A stretch of 64,000 bases of DNA from Stomorhina lunata (taxonomy: Eukaryota > Arthropoda > Insecta > Diptera > Rhiniidae). The notes beneath the pieces were generated by a model, which was given only the letters and a program-made list of their open reading frames with translations, had not been told where the DNA came from and searched no databases. The translations under genes and the position numbers were made by a program. Of the stretch, positions 22,961-35,028 are shown piece by piece (the first letter of the stretch is position 1; every line of letters begins with the position of its first letter). The stretch covers positions 360,492 through 424,491 of the forward strand of contig CAKOFX010000006.1 in NCBI GenBank assembly GCA_933228675.1, written 5' to 3'.

Positions 22961-24787
22961 GTAGATATAAAAAGGGGATGTTATATATATATATAAGAAC
23001 TATAGCCAAATGTTGACCGATTGTTACAAAATTTAATATACTGGCTGGTATTAATATAAAGTTAATTTGTGCAAATTTTAGTAGCCATAGCTGTCACAGT
23101 TTATAATTTAATAGCTTTAAACTGACATTTGTGGCATTTTAGTGGTTTCCAGGAACGGTTTTTATATGAAAGGTATGGCCAAATATGGACCGATTACTAT
23201 AAAATTTGACATACTGACCAAAAGTTGCTTTGAACCTCTCTGTTCTAAATTAAGTTGTCATAGATATCACAATTGCATTCAATTTATCAGCATAAATGTG
23301 ATTCCCGGGGCAGGGTTATAAGGGAGCTCTAACTAAATGTGAACCGATTTCACCCATTTTCATTTCACAAATTCTATAAGATATCGAAAATACTTTTCCA
23401 AAATTTGTCTCTCTGCTCCTGTAGTTAAAGAGCTATAGCGCTTTCATTTGATGGACACAAACCCCCTTTCTTTTTTGCATTTTGTGTTTCCGTAAGTTTT
23501 TATATGGAAGCTATGGTCAATTGGTGACTGATTGTAACATAAGTCTTCCTTGTGCTAAATTTAATGGTTATATTTATTATAGGTTTAGATTTATTGGTAT
23601 TTAGGTGTATTTTAGGTGAAATTTAGGCTGTCTTAAAAAGTGTTTTGTATGGGAGCTATGCCTAAATGTGAACCGATTTGTATGAAATTTTATATGCTCC
23701 TTTTGTGGAACTTCTATGTACCAAATTTTATCATCTAAGGTATTGAAGTTTGTTATTTATTAGCAAATAAGCGATTAGCCTAGGCGATGTTATACGATAG
23801 CCATGATCAAATGTAAACCGATTTTGCCCAATTTCAATACCAAAATGTTCGAGAAATGGAGATTGTCTATACTAAGTTTCAGTGAGCTAGCTCCTTTAGG
23901 CGTTTAGGCGTTATCATGACTTCAGCAGACAGACAGACGGACAGACAGACAAAATTTTATATACTAGCTATTATTTATATAAAGCTTATTTATACAAAAA
24001 GTTGTCATAGTTTATAATTTATTTAATAGCAATAAGCTGGCGTTTGTAGCATTTTAGTGGTTTCCGGGAGTGGTTTTTATATGAAAGCTATGGTCAAATA
24101 TGGACCAATTAGTATAAAATTTTATATTGTGACCATAGTTTAGTTGCTTATAGTTTTCTCTGTTCTATATAAAGTTGTCATATTTATTACATTTGGATTT
24201 AATTACCAGCATTAATGTAATTCCTGGTTATATGGGAGTTATATGGGAGCTTTAACTAAATATGAATCGATTTCGCCCATTTTCAGTACAAAAATGTTTT
24301 TGTGAAATTTTGTCTCTCTAGCTCTTGTCGTTCAGACAGAAAACAAAAAACCCCTTTCTTTTTGGTATTTTATATTTCCGAAAGTTTTTATATGGGAGCA
24401 ATGTAATGTAATGCAATTATTCACAATGGCCGGAATTGACATAAGACTTTCTTCTGCTAAATTTAGTGGCCACGGCTTTTATAGTTTTCATTTATAGGCA
24501 TTTAAGTATGTTTTAGGCGGAATTTTGGCTATTTTCGTAAATATTTTGTACATGAATTTTATATGTTGCCTAGTGCTTATTTAAAACCAAAAATTTATCC
24601 CATACCTGCTATAATCAAATGTAAAAAAATTTTAAAGAATTTCAATACCACAATTTTCCCAGATATGAAGAATGTCTTTGCCAAGTTTTAGTGACTTAGC
24701 TCCTTTTGCTTAGACGTTATCATGCTTTCAACAGACAGATAGGCGAACGTCGCTCAATCGTTGTAGAATTTCATAAGAATTCAGTAT
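22961..24787 (+). mobile_element. Two further tandem family A copies, truncated
   Basis: One copy runs to a CAGA tract at 23926-23950, where the sequence jumps into the body of another copy ('aaaattttatatactagct') that continues to 24787. Such a jump between repeated modules looks like unequal exchange. The last copy is cut off by the 31-bp satellite. Confidence 0.6.
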
Positions 24788-25769
24788 TTCAAAAATTTTC
24801 TATTTTTATAGGAAATTTTTCAAAAATGTTCTATTTTTATAGGAAATTTTTCCAAAATTTTCTATTTTTATAGGAAATTTTTCAAAAATTTTCTATTTTT
24901 ATAGGAAATTTTTCAAAAATTTTCTATTTTTATAGGAAATTTTTCACAAATTTTCTATTTTTATAGGAAATTTTTCACAAATTTTCTATTTTTATAGGAA
25001 ATTTTTCACAAATTTTCTATTTTTGTAGGAAAATTTTCACAAATTTCCTATTTTTATAGGAAATTTTTCAAAAATTTCCTATTTTTATAGGAAATTTTTC
25101 AAAAATTTCCTATTTTTATAGGAAATTTTTCAAAAATTTCCTATTTTTCAAAAATTTTCTATTTTTATAGGAAATTTTTCAAAGATTTTCTATTTTTATA
25201 GGAAATTTTTCAAAAATTTTCTATTTTTATAGGAAATTTTTCAAAAATTTTCTATTTTTATAGGAAATTTTTCAAAAATTTTCTATTTTTATAGGAAATT
25301 TTTCAAAAATTTTCTATTTTTATAGGAAATTTTTCAAAAATGTTCTATTTTTATAGGAAATTTTTCAAAAATTTTCTATTTTTATAGGAAATTTTTTTTA
25401 AAAATTTTCTATTTTTATAGGAAATTTTTCAAAAATTTTCTATTTTTATAGGAAATTTTTCAAAAATTTTCTATTTTTATAGGAAATTTTTCAAAAATTT
25501 TCTATTTTTATAGGAAATTTTTCAAAAATTTTCTATTTTTATAGGAAATTTTTCAAAAATTTCCTATTTTTATAGGAAATTTTTCAAAAATTTTTTATTT
25601 TTATAGGAAATTTTTTAAAATTTCTTACTTTCATAGGAAATTATCAAAAATTTGTAATTTTTATAGGAAATTTTTCAAAAATTTTCTTTTTTTATTGAAA
25701 ATTTTTCAAAAATTTTCTTTTTTATTGGAAATTTTTCAAAAATTGTCTATTTTTATAGGAAATTTTTTC
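24788..25769. repeat. 31-bp satellite array S1
   Basis: About 32 head-to-tail 31-bp units have the core 'tctatttttataggaaat' followed by 'ttttcaaaaatt'. Each unit contains two self-complementary parts: TTTTCTAT...ATAGGAAA with one T-G pair, and AAATTTTTCAAAAATTT. Several units around 25040-25140 carry TTTCCTAT, which makes the first stem fully complementary. The ends decay into T-rich sequence. Confidence 0.95.
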
Positions 25770-26794
<1,025 letters not shown>

Positions 26795-27258
26795 ACAAGT
26801 AGGAGTGTTATATTCGGCTGTGCCAAATCTTATTTACCCACCATCAAGTTGTGTTAGATTTAGAAAAATACTTCATATATCTACTAGGGTGCAGCTAATT
26901 CAAAATGTGGACCAAGTCCGAAAAAAATTGTTAGTCTAGTTGGTACTGTTGGTAAAATATTTCGAATTAATTCGGTTGCAGTAGCTTTATAGTTCAACAT
27001 TGTAAAGTATCTAAGTGGTTTCCCTAAAATTTATTTTGCACAAAATTAAATCTTATAACAAGTTATAGTTCAGCATTAAAACTCTGTTAAATGCTTTTCG
27101 TTTAGCTTAATATTTAGTTAGGATAAACATATTGATAGTAATACGGTAGGTCATATATTTTGTACGGAGTTCTCATGCATCTACCGTATATAAAATCTCG
27201 ACATTGCTGCAATCTAAATATGCTGCTGGTACCTCCGAATCTTTTTAATTGTAGACAT
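26795..27258 (+). mobile_element. Family A fragment (hairpin-end module)
   Basis: It begins ACAAGTAGGAGTG with the hairpin ATTCGGCTGTGCCAAAT and 'ttacccaccatcaag', and runs to 'ccgaatctttttaattgtag', where the next A copy starts. Confidence 0.65.
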
Positions 27259-27839
27259 AACAAGTAAGAGTGTTATATTCGGCTATGCCGAATCTTATAT
27301 ATCCACCATCAAGTTGTGTTAAATTTAGAAACATATCTCATATATCTACAAGGGTGCAGCTAATTCAAAATCTGGACCAAAACTGAAAAAATCGCGAAGC
27401 TAATTGGTATTGTTGGTAAAACCTTTGGTTGCCGTAGCTTTATAGTTCAACATTTAAAAATATTTTAGTGGTTTCCCCAGTATTTACTTTGATCAAAATT
27501 TGGTCTCATAACCGGGTATAGTTTTACATTAATAAGTTGTTAAATACTTTTCGTTGTGCTTAATATGTAGTTAGGCTAAACACGTTAATAGTAATACGGC
27601 AGGGGCATATATTTCGTTAGGAGCTCCTAATGCATTCATCATATATAAAGTCTGGGCTGAACATTGATTGATGCCTATCTAATTTCATAGGTGAAACCTT
27701 AATATAATAAATGTACCTCCAAATCTTCTTGATTGTAGATATAAAAAGGGTATGTTATATATATGAGAATTATAGCCAAATGTTGACCGATTATAACAAA
27801 ATTTTGCACACTGGCTGGTATATATCTTATCTTATATTC
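27259..27839 (+). mobile_element. Family A element, part before the family C insertion
   Basis: It begins ACAAGTAAGAGTG, hairpin ATTCGGCTATGCCGAAT, then 'tatccaccatcaagttgtg'. It runs to 'ggctggtatatatctta', where family C is inserted. It continues at 29841. Confidence 0.7.
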
Positions 27840-27853
27840 TTAAACGAGCAATA

Positions 27854-27856
<3 letters not shown>

Positions 27857-27925
<69 letters not shown>

Positions 27926-27927
27926 GA
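27857..27927. repeat. (TA)n microsatellite at the 5' end of family C
   Basis: About 33 TA units with one interruption. The other two C copies have shorter tracts at the same place (46553-46586 and 61886-61910). Confidence 0.9.
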
Positions 27928-28197
27928 ATGGCTATCTCGAAAACGGCTCTAACGATTTTGATAAAATTTGGACAGTGGGTATCTTTTTTGATGTATAGGT
28001 CGAAGAAGAAGGGACTTTTGGAACTTTTACCTCTAAGAGGGTAAAAACGGGTAAAAAGGGGAAAAAATCGAAAACGCTATGTCTCCTAAAGTAATAGGTA
28101 TAGAAACAAAATTAAAATTACGTTTTAAACAGCTTTGAAAATAAGCGGACAGGTGTTTGGTACTTTTTTGAAACTATATCCGATAGGGGGTAAAAAA

Positions 28198-28415
28198 GGG
28201 TGAAAATAGTTTTTTTGGCACCTCTTTAACCCACTCTTATATTTTAAACTAAAGAATATAGAAAGAAACTTGGTACTGCAATCAATAGATGTAAAAAAAA
28301 CATAAAGGGTGAAAATAGTTTTTTTGGCACCTCTTTAACCCACTCTTATATTTTAAACTAAAGAATATAGAAAGAAACTTGGTACTGCAATCAATAGATG
28401 TAAAAAAAACATAAA
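28198..28415. repeat. 109-bp tandem duplication in family C copy 1
   Basis: Bases 28198-28306 and 28307-28415 look identical by eye. The other two C copies have this segment once, so the duplication is recent. Confidence 0.85.
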
Positions 28416-28639
28416 ACACGTATTTGGTACTTTTTTGATTTTGGAGCCAAAATGGGTAAAAAAGGGATAAAATGATAACTTAACATCTCCAAAGTAATAT
28501 GAATAGGAACATTATACATTATGTTAAATGCGTTTTAAAAAAATGTACCGAATTCAGTTGGCACCAAAAAAGTACCAAATATACATATGGAACTTTTAGA
28601 AATTAGGGAATAAAAAGGGGGAAAAATTGGTATTATTTT

Positions 28640-29310
28640 AAACAAATGAATGTTTGTCTGTATGTATGTTCTTTATAGAATAGTAAACTGTGAATTTGAT
28701 TGTGTTATGCTCTTTAGTGAAGATGTTGCGGATAAGCCGGCGAAGGTTTTAAAGTTGATAAGACTAATTTCCGACAGATGGCGCCACTGAAAATTACTAA
28801 AAATTAATTAAATCGTAAACTGTACATTTGATCATGTTATGATCTTTAGCAACGTTGTAGCGCATGAGCCGACGAAGGCTTTTTAGTTGGTATGAATAAT
28901 TTCCGATAGGTGGCGCTACAGAAACTTACTCAAAGTCAATTTAATCGTAATCTGTACATTTAATCATGCTAAAATCTTTAGCAAAGTTGTTGCATATGAG
29001 CCGACGAAGGTTTCTTAGTTGGTATGAAGAAATTTCGACAGGTGGCGTTACTGAAATTTACTCAAAGTCAATTTAATCGTATGCTGTACATTTAATCATG
29101 CTATAATCTTCAGCAAAGTTGTTACGGATAAGCCGAAGAAGTTTTATGAATTAGAATAAGCAAAGTCCGACAGGTGGCGCCACAGAAAACTACTCAAAAT
29201 TAATTAAATCGTAAACTGTGCATTTGATCAGACTATAATCTTTAGCAAAGTTGTTGCGCATGAGTCGACAGAGGTTTCTGTTGATATGAATAATTTCCAA
29301 AATTATTTAA
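28640..29310. repeat. 132-bp tandem units inside family C
   Basis: The box 'cgacagRtggcgc' or close variants occurs at 28772, 28904, 29036 and 29168, exactly 132 bp apart each time. Between them lie 'aatcgtaaactgtacattt' and 'gagccgacgaagg' boxes. The same units are present inverted at 45290-45850 and 60640-61200. Confidence 0.9.
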
Positions 29311-29346
29311 AATGAGTTAAACTGTAAACTATGCAAACTATGTGTT

Positions 29347-29663
29347 ATATATATATATAATTCCCCGACAACATTCCAATTGGAACAAGGAGTACTTCTC
29401 TCAGACAATGAGCTGCATCCGATTCTATTTTTAGACTCATTGAAAGGGACCTACGTTTTAACGCCGGCTCCGAACGGCAAATGCATTAGTTAGAGAAGTT
29501 TTTCATAGCCTAATACTCAATAACCAGTGGCTAGCTGAGTTATGAGGTGAAACCGCCGCTTTTTTGAAAATTAATTTTTTTCAAGTGAGCCTGACAGGGA
29601 TTGAACTTGGGACCTCTGGTATGCTAGGCGGATGACTAACCTGCTATACCACGGCGGTTCACC
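29347..29663 (-). mobile_element. tRNA-derived SINE with 11-bp target duplication
   Basis: The 317-bp insert is flanked by AACTATGTGTT at 29336-29346 and 29664-29674. The other two C copies have this site once and empty. On the minus strand the first 75 bases look like a tRNA: an A-box-like TGGTATAGCAGG, a CTAGCAT anticodon-loop-like stretch and a B-box-like AGTTCAATCCC. A unique body follows, then the 3' end GGGGAATT and a TA-rich tail. This is the layout of a tRNA-derived SINE transcribed by RNA polymerase III and moved by a LINE. The loop resembles alanine tRNA (AGC), but that parentage is a guess. Confidence 0.85.
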
Positions 29664-29840
29664 AACTATGTGTTGGTCGGACAAAATAAATCAAATAATT
29701 CAAAATTAACTGAATATTTCTACAATGTCTTTCCTCTAAATTTATTTTAGCACTTTATAATATAAAATATATAAAAACTTTAAAATTTTCCTCAAAATGC
29801 TTATCATAAAGCTCCGAGCAAGGCTCGGTCTACCAGGTAC

Positions 29841-31470
29841 TATAGAGCTTATTCTTGCAATTTAGTGGCCATAGCTATCATAGTTTCTAATTTAATAGCT
29901 TTTAACTGGCCTTTCGTTTTTCGTATGAAAGCTAAAGTCAAACATGGACTGATTCCTATAAAATTTGATAAACTGATCAAAAGTTGCGTAAAACTGCCCT
30001 ATTTTAAATTTAATCGTCATAGCTATTACAATTGCATTCAATTTATCAGCATTAATGTGTTTTCCAGGGCGGGGTAATATGGGAGCTCTAACTAAATTTG
30101 AACCGATTTAGTCCATTTTTAACACACATCTTTTTCAAGATATCAAAAATACTTTTGTAAAATTTTGTCCCTCTAGCTCTTTTCGTTAAGGCGCTATCGT
30201 GCTTTTATCTGACGGATAGACGGACATAAACAACCTTTTCTTTATGTATTTTTGTGTTTCCATAAGTTTTTTATATGGGAGCTATGGTTAAATGGTGACA
30301 GATTGTGACAAAATTTTGCACACTGGCTGGCATTGACATAGGGCTTTCTTGCGCTTAATTTAGTCTGACTAGCTCTTGTAGTTAAGGAGCTATCACGATT
30401 TTATCTGACGGACAGATGGACATAAATCCCCTTTTCTTTTTGAATTTTTGTGTTTTCGTAAGTTTTTTATATGGGAGATAGGTCAAATTGTGACCGATTA
30501 CGACAAAATTTTGCACACTGGCTGGTATTGATATAAGACTTTCGTGTGCAAAATTAAGTGGTTATATCTGTTATAATTTTAGATTAACTGGCGTTTAAGT
30601 GTATTTTAGGTGAAATTCAGGCTGTTTTCGCAAGTTTTTTGTATGGAAGCTATGGCTAAATGTGAACCGATTTTAATGAAATTTTATACGCTGCCTAGAG
30701 CTAATGTAGAACTTTTATATACCAAATTTTATCAGCATATCTGCTATAGTTTGTCATTAATTAACAAATAAGCGATTAGCCTGGACAAGGTTATACGGTA
30801 GCTATGGTCAAACGTGAACCGATTTTGCCCAATTTCAATTTTTTTTATATGGGAGCTATGGTCAAATGGTGACCGATTGTAACAAAATTTTGCACGCTAG
30901 CTGGCATTTACATAAGACTTCCTTGTCCTAAATTAATTAGCCAAAGCTATTATAGTTTATCATTTATTGGCATTTAAGTGTATTCTAGGTTGAATTTTGG
31001 CTGTTTCCATAAGTTTTTTGTATGGGAGCTATGGTTAAATGTGAACCGATTTTGATGAAATTTTATATGCTACCTAGGGCTAATGCAATACTTCTATATA
31101 CCAAATCATAGCTATTATAGTTTCTTAATTATTAGCAAATAAGCGATTAGCGTAGGCGAGGTTATACCGGAGCTATGGTCAAATGTTAACCAATTTTGCC
31201 CAATTTAAATACCAAAACTTTCCAAGAAATGAAGAATATTTGTACCAAACTTCAGTGACCTATAACCTTTTGTTAAGGTTTATCGTGCCGACAACAGACA
31301 GTCAGACATACAGACAGACGGACAGACAGGCGGACGTCGCTCAGTCGTCTTAGAATTTCATAAGGATTCATAATATACTTCAATTTTTTATTTTGGGCCA
31401 ATATTAAGGAAATTACAAACGGAATGACAATCTCAAAATACCCCCATTTTTTGTAATGGTGGGTATAAAA
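29841..31470 (+). mobile_element. Family A element, part after the family C insertion
   Basis: It continues the copy starting at 27259: 'tatagagcttattcttgc', then modules with 'accgattcctataaaa' and 'atgggagctctaac' boxes. A jump at 30838 ('caatttcaatttttttt') repeats earlier modules. A CAGA/CGGA tract follows (31297-31335), then the end 'aatggtgggtata' at 31456-31467. Confidence 0.65.
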
Positions 31471-31678
31471 AGAGAATGTTACATTTATACGAACTATAGC
31501 CAAATATTGACCGATTCCGTAAGTTTTTTATATGGGAGCTATGGTCAGATGATGACAGATTGTGACCAAATTTTGCACAATGGCTGGAATTGTGCTAAAT
31601 TTAGCGCTTATATCTATTATTGGCATTTAAGTGTATTTTATGTGAAACTTATACTGTTTTCATAAGTGTTTTGTATTA
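31471..31678 (+). mobile_element. Family A fragment
   Basis: It starts with the post-TA boxes ('gaactatagccaaatattg', 'accgatt') and jumps to later modules ('atgggagctatggtcag'). It is cut off at 'gtgttttgtatta'. Confidence 0.5.
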
Positions 31679-31959
31679 AACATCTGCATAGTTCCATCCG
31701 TGTATATCCATTTCTGTGTTTTATCATTTTGAGTGTGTATTGATGAGTAGTTAAGTTTTTTGTTATAAGTGAGTATTGTTGTATTCTCCCACTAAGTAAG
31801 TCTGAGTGGGTAAAAAGACAATGAGAATAACATATTTATTTTCCTATAGTTTTGCAAAATGGTTATACAATAGATAACTTATAGTATGTCGTATGAAGTT
31901 TACTTATAGGATAAAATAAAAACTAAAAACGACATTCGATTAGTTTAATACATTTTTTT

Positions 31960-33484
31960 CAAAACTTTGTTGTTTTTGTAGGAGTTTTTTCAAAAATTTG
32001 TTATTTTTGTGAGAAATCTTTTAAAAATTTCTTCTTTTTATAGGAAATTTTTCAAAAATATCTTATTTTATATAGGAAATTTTTCAAAAATTTCTTATTT
32101 TAATACGAGATTTTCCAAAAATTTCTTAATTTTATAGGAAATTTTATTTTTTTTTTTTTATTTTTATAGGAAATTTTTAAAAAATTTCTTATTTTCATAT
32201 AAAATAAAAAATATATATCTTATTTTTACAAGAAGTTTTTCAAAAATTTCTTATCCTCATAGAAAATTTTTGATTTTGTTTTTTTTATTTTTATATAAAA
32301 TTTTTAAATTTTTTTTTTAAGGAAATTCAATATTTCTTATTTTTATAGGAAATTATTCAAAAATTTCTTAATTTTGCAGAAAATTTTAATTTTTATTTAT
32401 TTATTTTTATAGGAAGTTTTTAAAAAATTTCTTATTTTCATAGGAACTTTTTAAAAATTTCTTATATTATAGGAAATTTTAAAAAAATGTCTTATTTTTA
32501 TAAAAAAAAATTTGAAAAAATTCTTATTTTTACAGGGAATTTAAAAAAAAAATTCTTATTTTTATAAAAAAAAATCAAAAATTTCTTATCTGATAGATTT
32601 TTTTTTTAATTTCAAAGAAAATTTTTCCTTAATTTTTATAGGAAATTTTTAAAAAATTTCTGGTTTTTGTAGGAAATTTTTAATTTTTTTTTTTATTTTT
32701 ATAGGAAATTTTTAATTTTTTTTTTTCAATTTTTTAGAAATTTTTTATTTTTTTTATTTTTATAGGAAATTTTTAATTTTTTTTTCAATTTTTTAGAAAT
32801 TTTTTATTTTTTTTTTATTTTTATATGAAATTTTTAAAAAATTTCTTGTTTTTAAAAAATTTCTTATTATTATATAATTTTAAAAACTTTCAATTCTTAA
32901 AAAAATTTTACTCCGTCCCTTTATTTCACTAATTTTATATTCTTTTGACATTTTTTTCTTTTATTTCTATATTATTCATTTTTATAGTCAATTAAAATAT
33001 ATACACACAAACACTGAAAAATGTTAAAAATTTCTTATTTTTATAAAAAAAATTTGAAAAATTTCTAATTTTTATAAGGAATTTTTAAAAAAATGTCTTA
33101 TTTTTATAAAAAAAAAATTTCAAAATTTTTTATTTGATAGAATTTTTTTTTTAATTTCAAAGAAAATTTTTCCTTAATTTTTATAGGAAATTTTTAAAAA
33201 ATTTCTGGTTTTTGTAGGAAATTTTTAACTTTCTTTTATTTTTATAGGAAATTTTTAAATTTTTTTCAATTTTATAGGGAATTTTTAATTTTTTTTTATA
33301 GGAAATTTTTAAAAAAATTTCTTATTATTATAGGATTTTTAAAAAATTTCAATTCTTAAAAAATTTTACTTTTACCCTTATTTCACTTATTTTATATTCT
33401 TTTGACAATTTTTTTCCTTTTATTTCTATATTATTCATTTTTATAGTCAATTAAAATATATACACACAAACACTGAAAAATGTT
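31960..33484. repeat. Degenerate T-rich array S5, related to the 31-bp satellites
   Basis: Diverged units are of the type 'cttatttttataggaaat' and 'ttttcaaaaattt', broken by long T and A runs. A segment is duplicated: about 32480-33026 and 33027-33482 share the boxes 'tttctggtttttgtagg', 'tcttttgac' and the non-repeat tail 'tatatacacacaaacactg'. The second copy is about 90 bp shorter. Confidence 0.75.
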
Positions 33485-33750
33485 AGTATTTCAATATAGA
33501 ACACAAGTTATTCGAAATACTCATAAATAATTATAGTTATCTAAGTATTTTGGAACAAGAAACAGTTGTAAACAGATAAATGTATCTTTCTCAACTTATA
33601 AGCAAAAGCATCAGTTACTGACTTTGTGGGTAGAGTGGATGAGCAAAAACAAAAGCAGACAATATCGGTTACACTCATTCTCTTATTTATACTACAAGTA
33701 TTGAGTACTACTATGGTGTATTCGTTTTTGATGAACAATATTGTATACTC
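33485..33750. other. Short non-coding spacer
   Basis: Overlapping ORFs on both strands (33541-33738 and 33626-33865) have no recognisable content, and the plus-strand one runs into family A repeat sequence. Confidence 0.4.
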
Positions 33751-33754
33751 TTGC

Positions 33755-34165
33755 AGACGTTTATTTTGTATAGGACCTATGTCTAAATGTGAGCGGATTG
33801 ATGAAATTTTGTATGCTGCCCAATGCTTATGTAGAACTTCTATGTACCAAATTGTATCATCATAGCTATTTTAGTTTGTCATTTATTAGCAAATGAGCGA
33901 TAAGCCTAGGCGAGGTTATACTGAATATATGATCAAATGTGAACCGATTTTGCCTAATTTCAATCTCAAAATTTTCTCAGAAATGAAGAATGCTTTTACT
34001 AAGTTTTATTGGTTACTAGCTCCTTTCATTAAGGCGTTATCGTGAATCCAATAGACAGGCAGACAGAAAGACATCACTCAATCGTCTTAGAATGCACATT
34101 AATTTTTGTTTTTGAGGCAATATTAAGGACATTACAAACGGAATGACAATCTCAATATTCAACTA
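33755..34165 (+). mobile_element. Family A fragment (3' modules)
   Basis: It covers the last two modules ('atgtctaaatgtgag' and 'gtgaaccgattttgcc' boxes), a CAGA tract at 34053-34073 and 'attacaaacggaatgacaa'. The terminal TATACCC palindrome is missing. Confidence 0.6.
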
Positions 34166-34394
34166 TTCGTTTTACAATTGTTTTATTGGGATCATAGGCG
34201 TATGAGTATTTGCAAATTTTACTAAGAAAAATAGCAAGTATACGCCTTGGTATTTACATTATTCTATCCCGTTTTGCATTTTCAGTTTACCTACGCACAG
34301 GAAAAATATAATGGATATACGTCTGCAACTTCTTAACCGTTGGACGGTTTTTAAAATAATACAAGTAAGTAAAGTTAGAATTGCGATAGTTTGA

Positions 34395-34950
34395 CTAAAA
34401 TAGATTGCCGATTGTTTGCCTGCAGAGCTTTTTAAGGCCTGAGGTGACGAGTTGACAAAGCGTATGTCCCAACTTATAGAAACCATATGGTTAAAAGACC
34501 GAATGTCGGACTATTGGAGACCCAGTGTTATTTGCCTAGTGTTCAAAAAACTTATAAAATCGTTTGCGCCAAATATAGAGGGAAAAACCTCCTTTAATTG
34601 CACATAAGATCCTATCGACAATACAGTGTGAAAGGCTAAAGCCCAGGTTAAACGAAATAACTGAGACCTACCAATGTGGCTTAAGATCAGGTAAATCTAC
34701 CACTGGCCAGATCCTCACTACGTCAAATCATGGAGAAGACCCAAGGGAATTAATAAGACACTTATCATCGCTTCGTTGACAACAAAGCTGCTTTTGACAG
34801 TCCGATACGAGCTAAGTTGTTTAGAGTAATATCTGAACTTTTCATCCCTACGAAGCTTATAAGGTTAGGCAGAATGACATTAATACAACCTCATCAGCTA
34901 AAATATGTAAGAGCTTATCAGAGTCTTTTATAACTAAAGGGGGATTTAAA
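34395..34950 (+). pseudogene. Non-LTR retrotransposon reverse transcriptase, decayed fragment
   Basis: Translated in pieces, this stretch shows the reverse transcriptase core of an arthropod non-LTR retrotransposon. The blocks are LPAELFK near 34413, HKILSTIQCERLKP near 34602, ETYQCGLRSGKSTT near 34663, and the motif A block VDNKAAFDSP near 34775, followed by a leucine/isoleucine-rich block to about 34950. Motif A supplies one of the metal-binding aspartates. The blocks lie in different frames separated by stops and small indels, and the catalytic motif with paired aspartates (motif C) is not visible. It is a dead, truncated copy. The clade cannot be fixed from this much. Confidence 0.75.
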
Positions 34951-35028
34951 TATCTTAATTCCAAGAAACCAGAACTATAGGAGGTACCAAAAATTTAATG
35001 TTACGATGAGTGATTCTTACGAAAGCTA

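Larger units (their letters stand above)
27840..29840 (+). mobile_element. Family C element, copy 1 (Helitron-like)
   Basis: The 5' end is TCTTATATTC preceded by A. The 3' end is the hairpin CCGAGC-AAG-GCTCGG, then 12 nt ending GTAC, followed by T. Joining the flanks (ctta/tatagagc) restores the family A sequence with no target duplication. In order it contains a TA tract (27857-27927), units with 'gggtaaaaa' and 'ggtactttttt' boxes (28020-28620), and a 109-bp tandem duplication unique to this copy (28198-28415). Four or five 132-bp units follow with 'gacaggtggcgc' boxes, then a SINE (29347-29663). No coding sequence is present. Confidence 0.8.

Noticed and set aside
34259..34486. 75-codon minus-strand ORF
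   Set aside because: It partly overlaps the plus-strand reverse transcriptase relic on the opposite strand and is probably a shadow.
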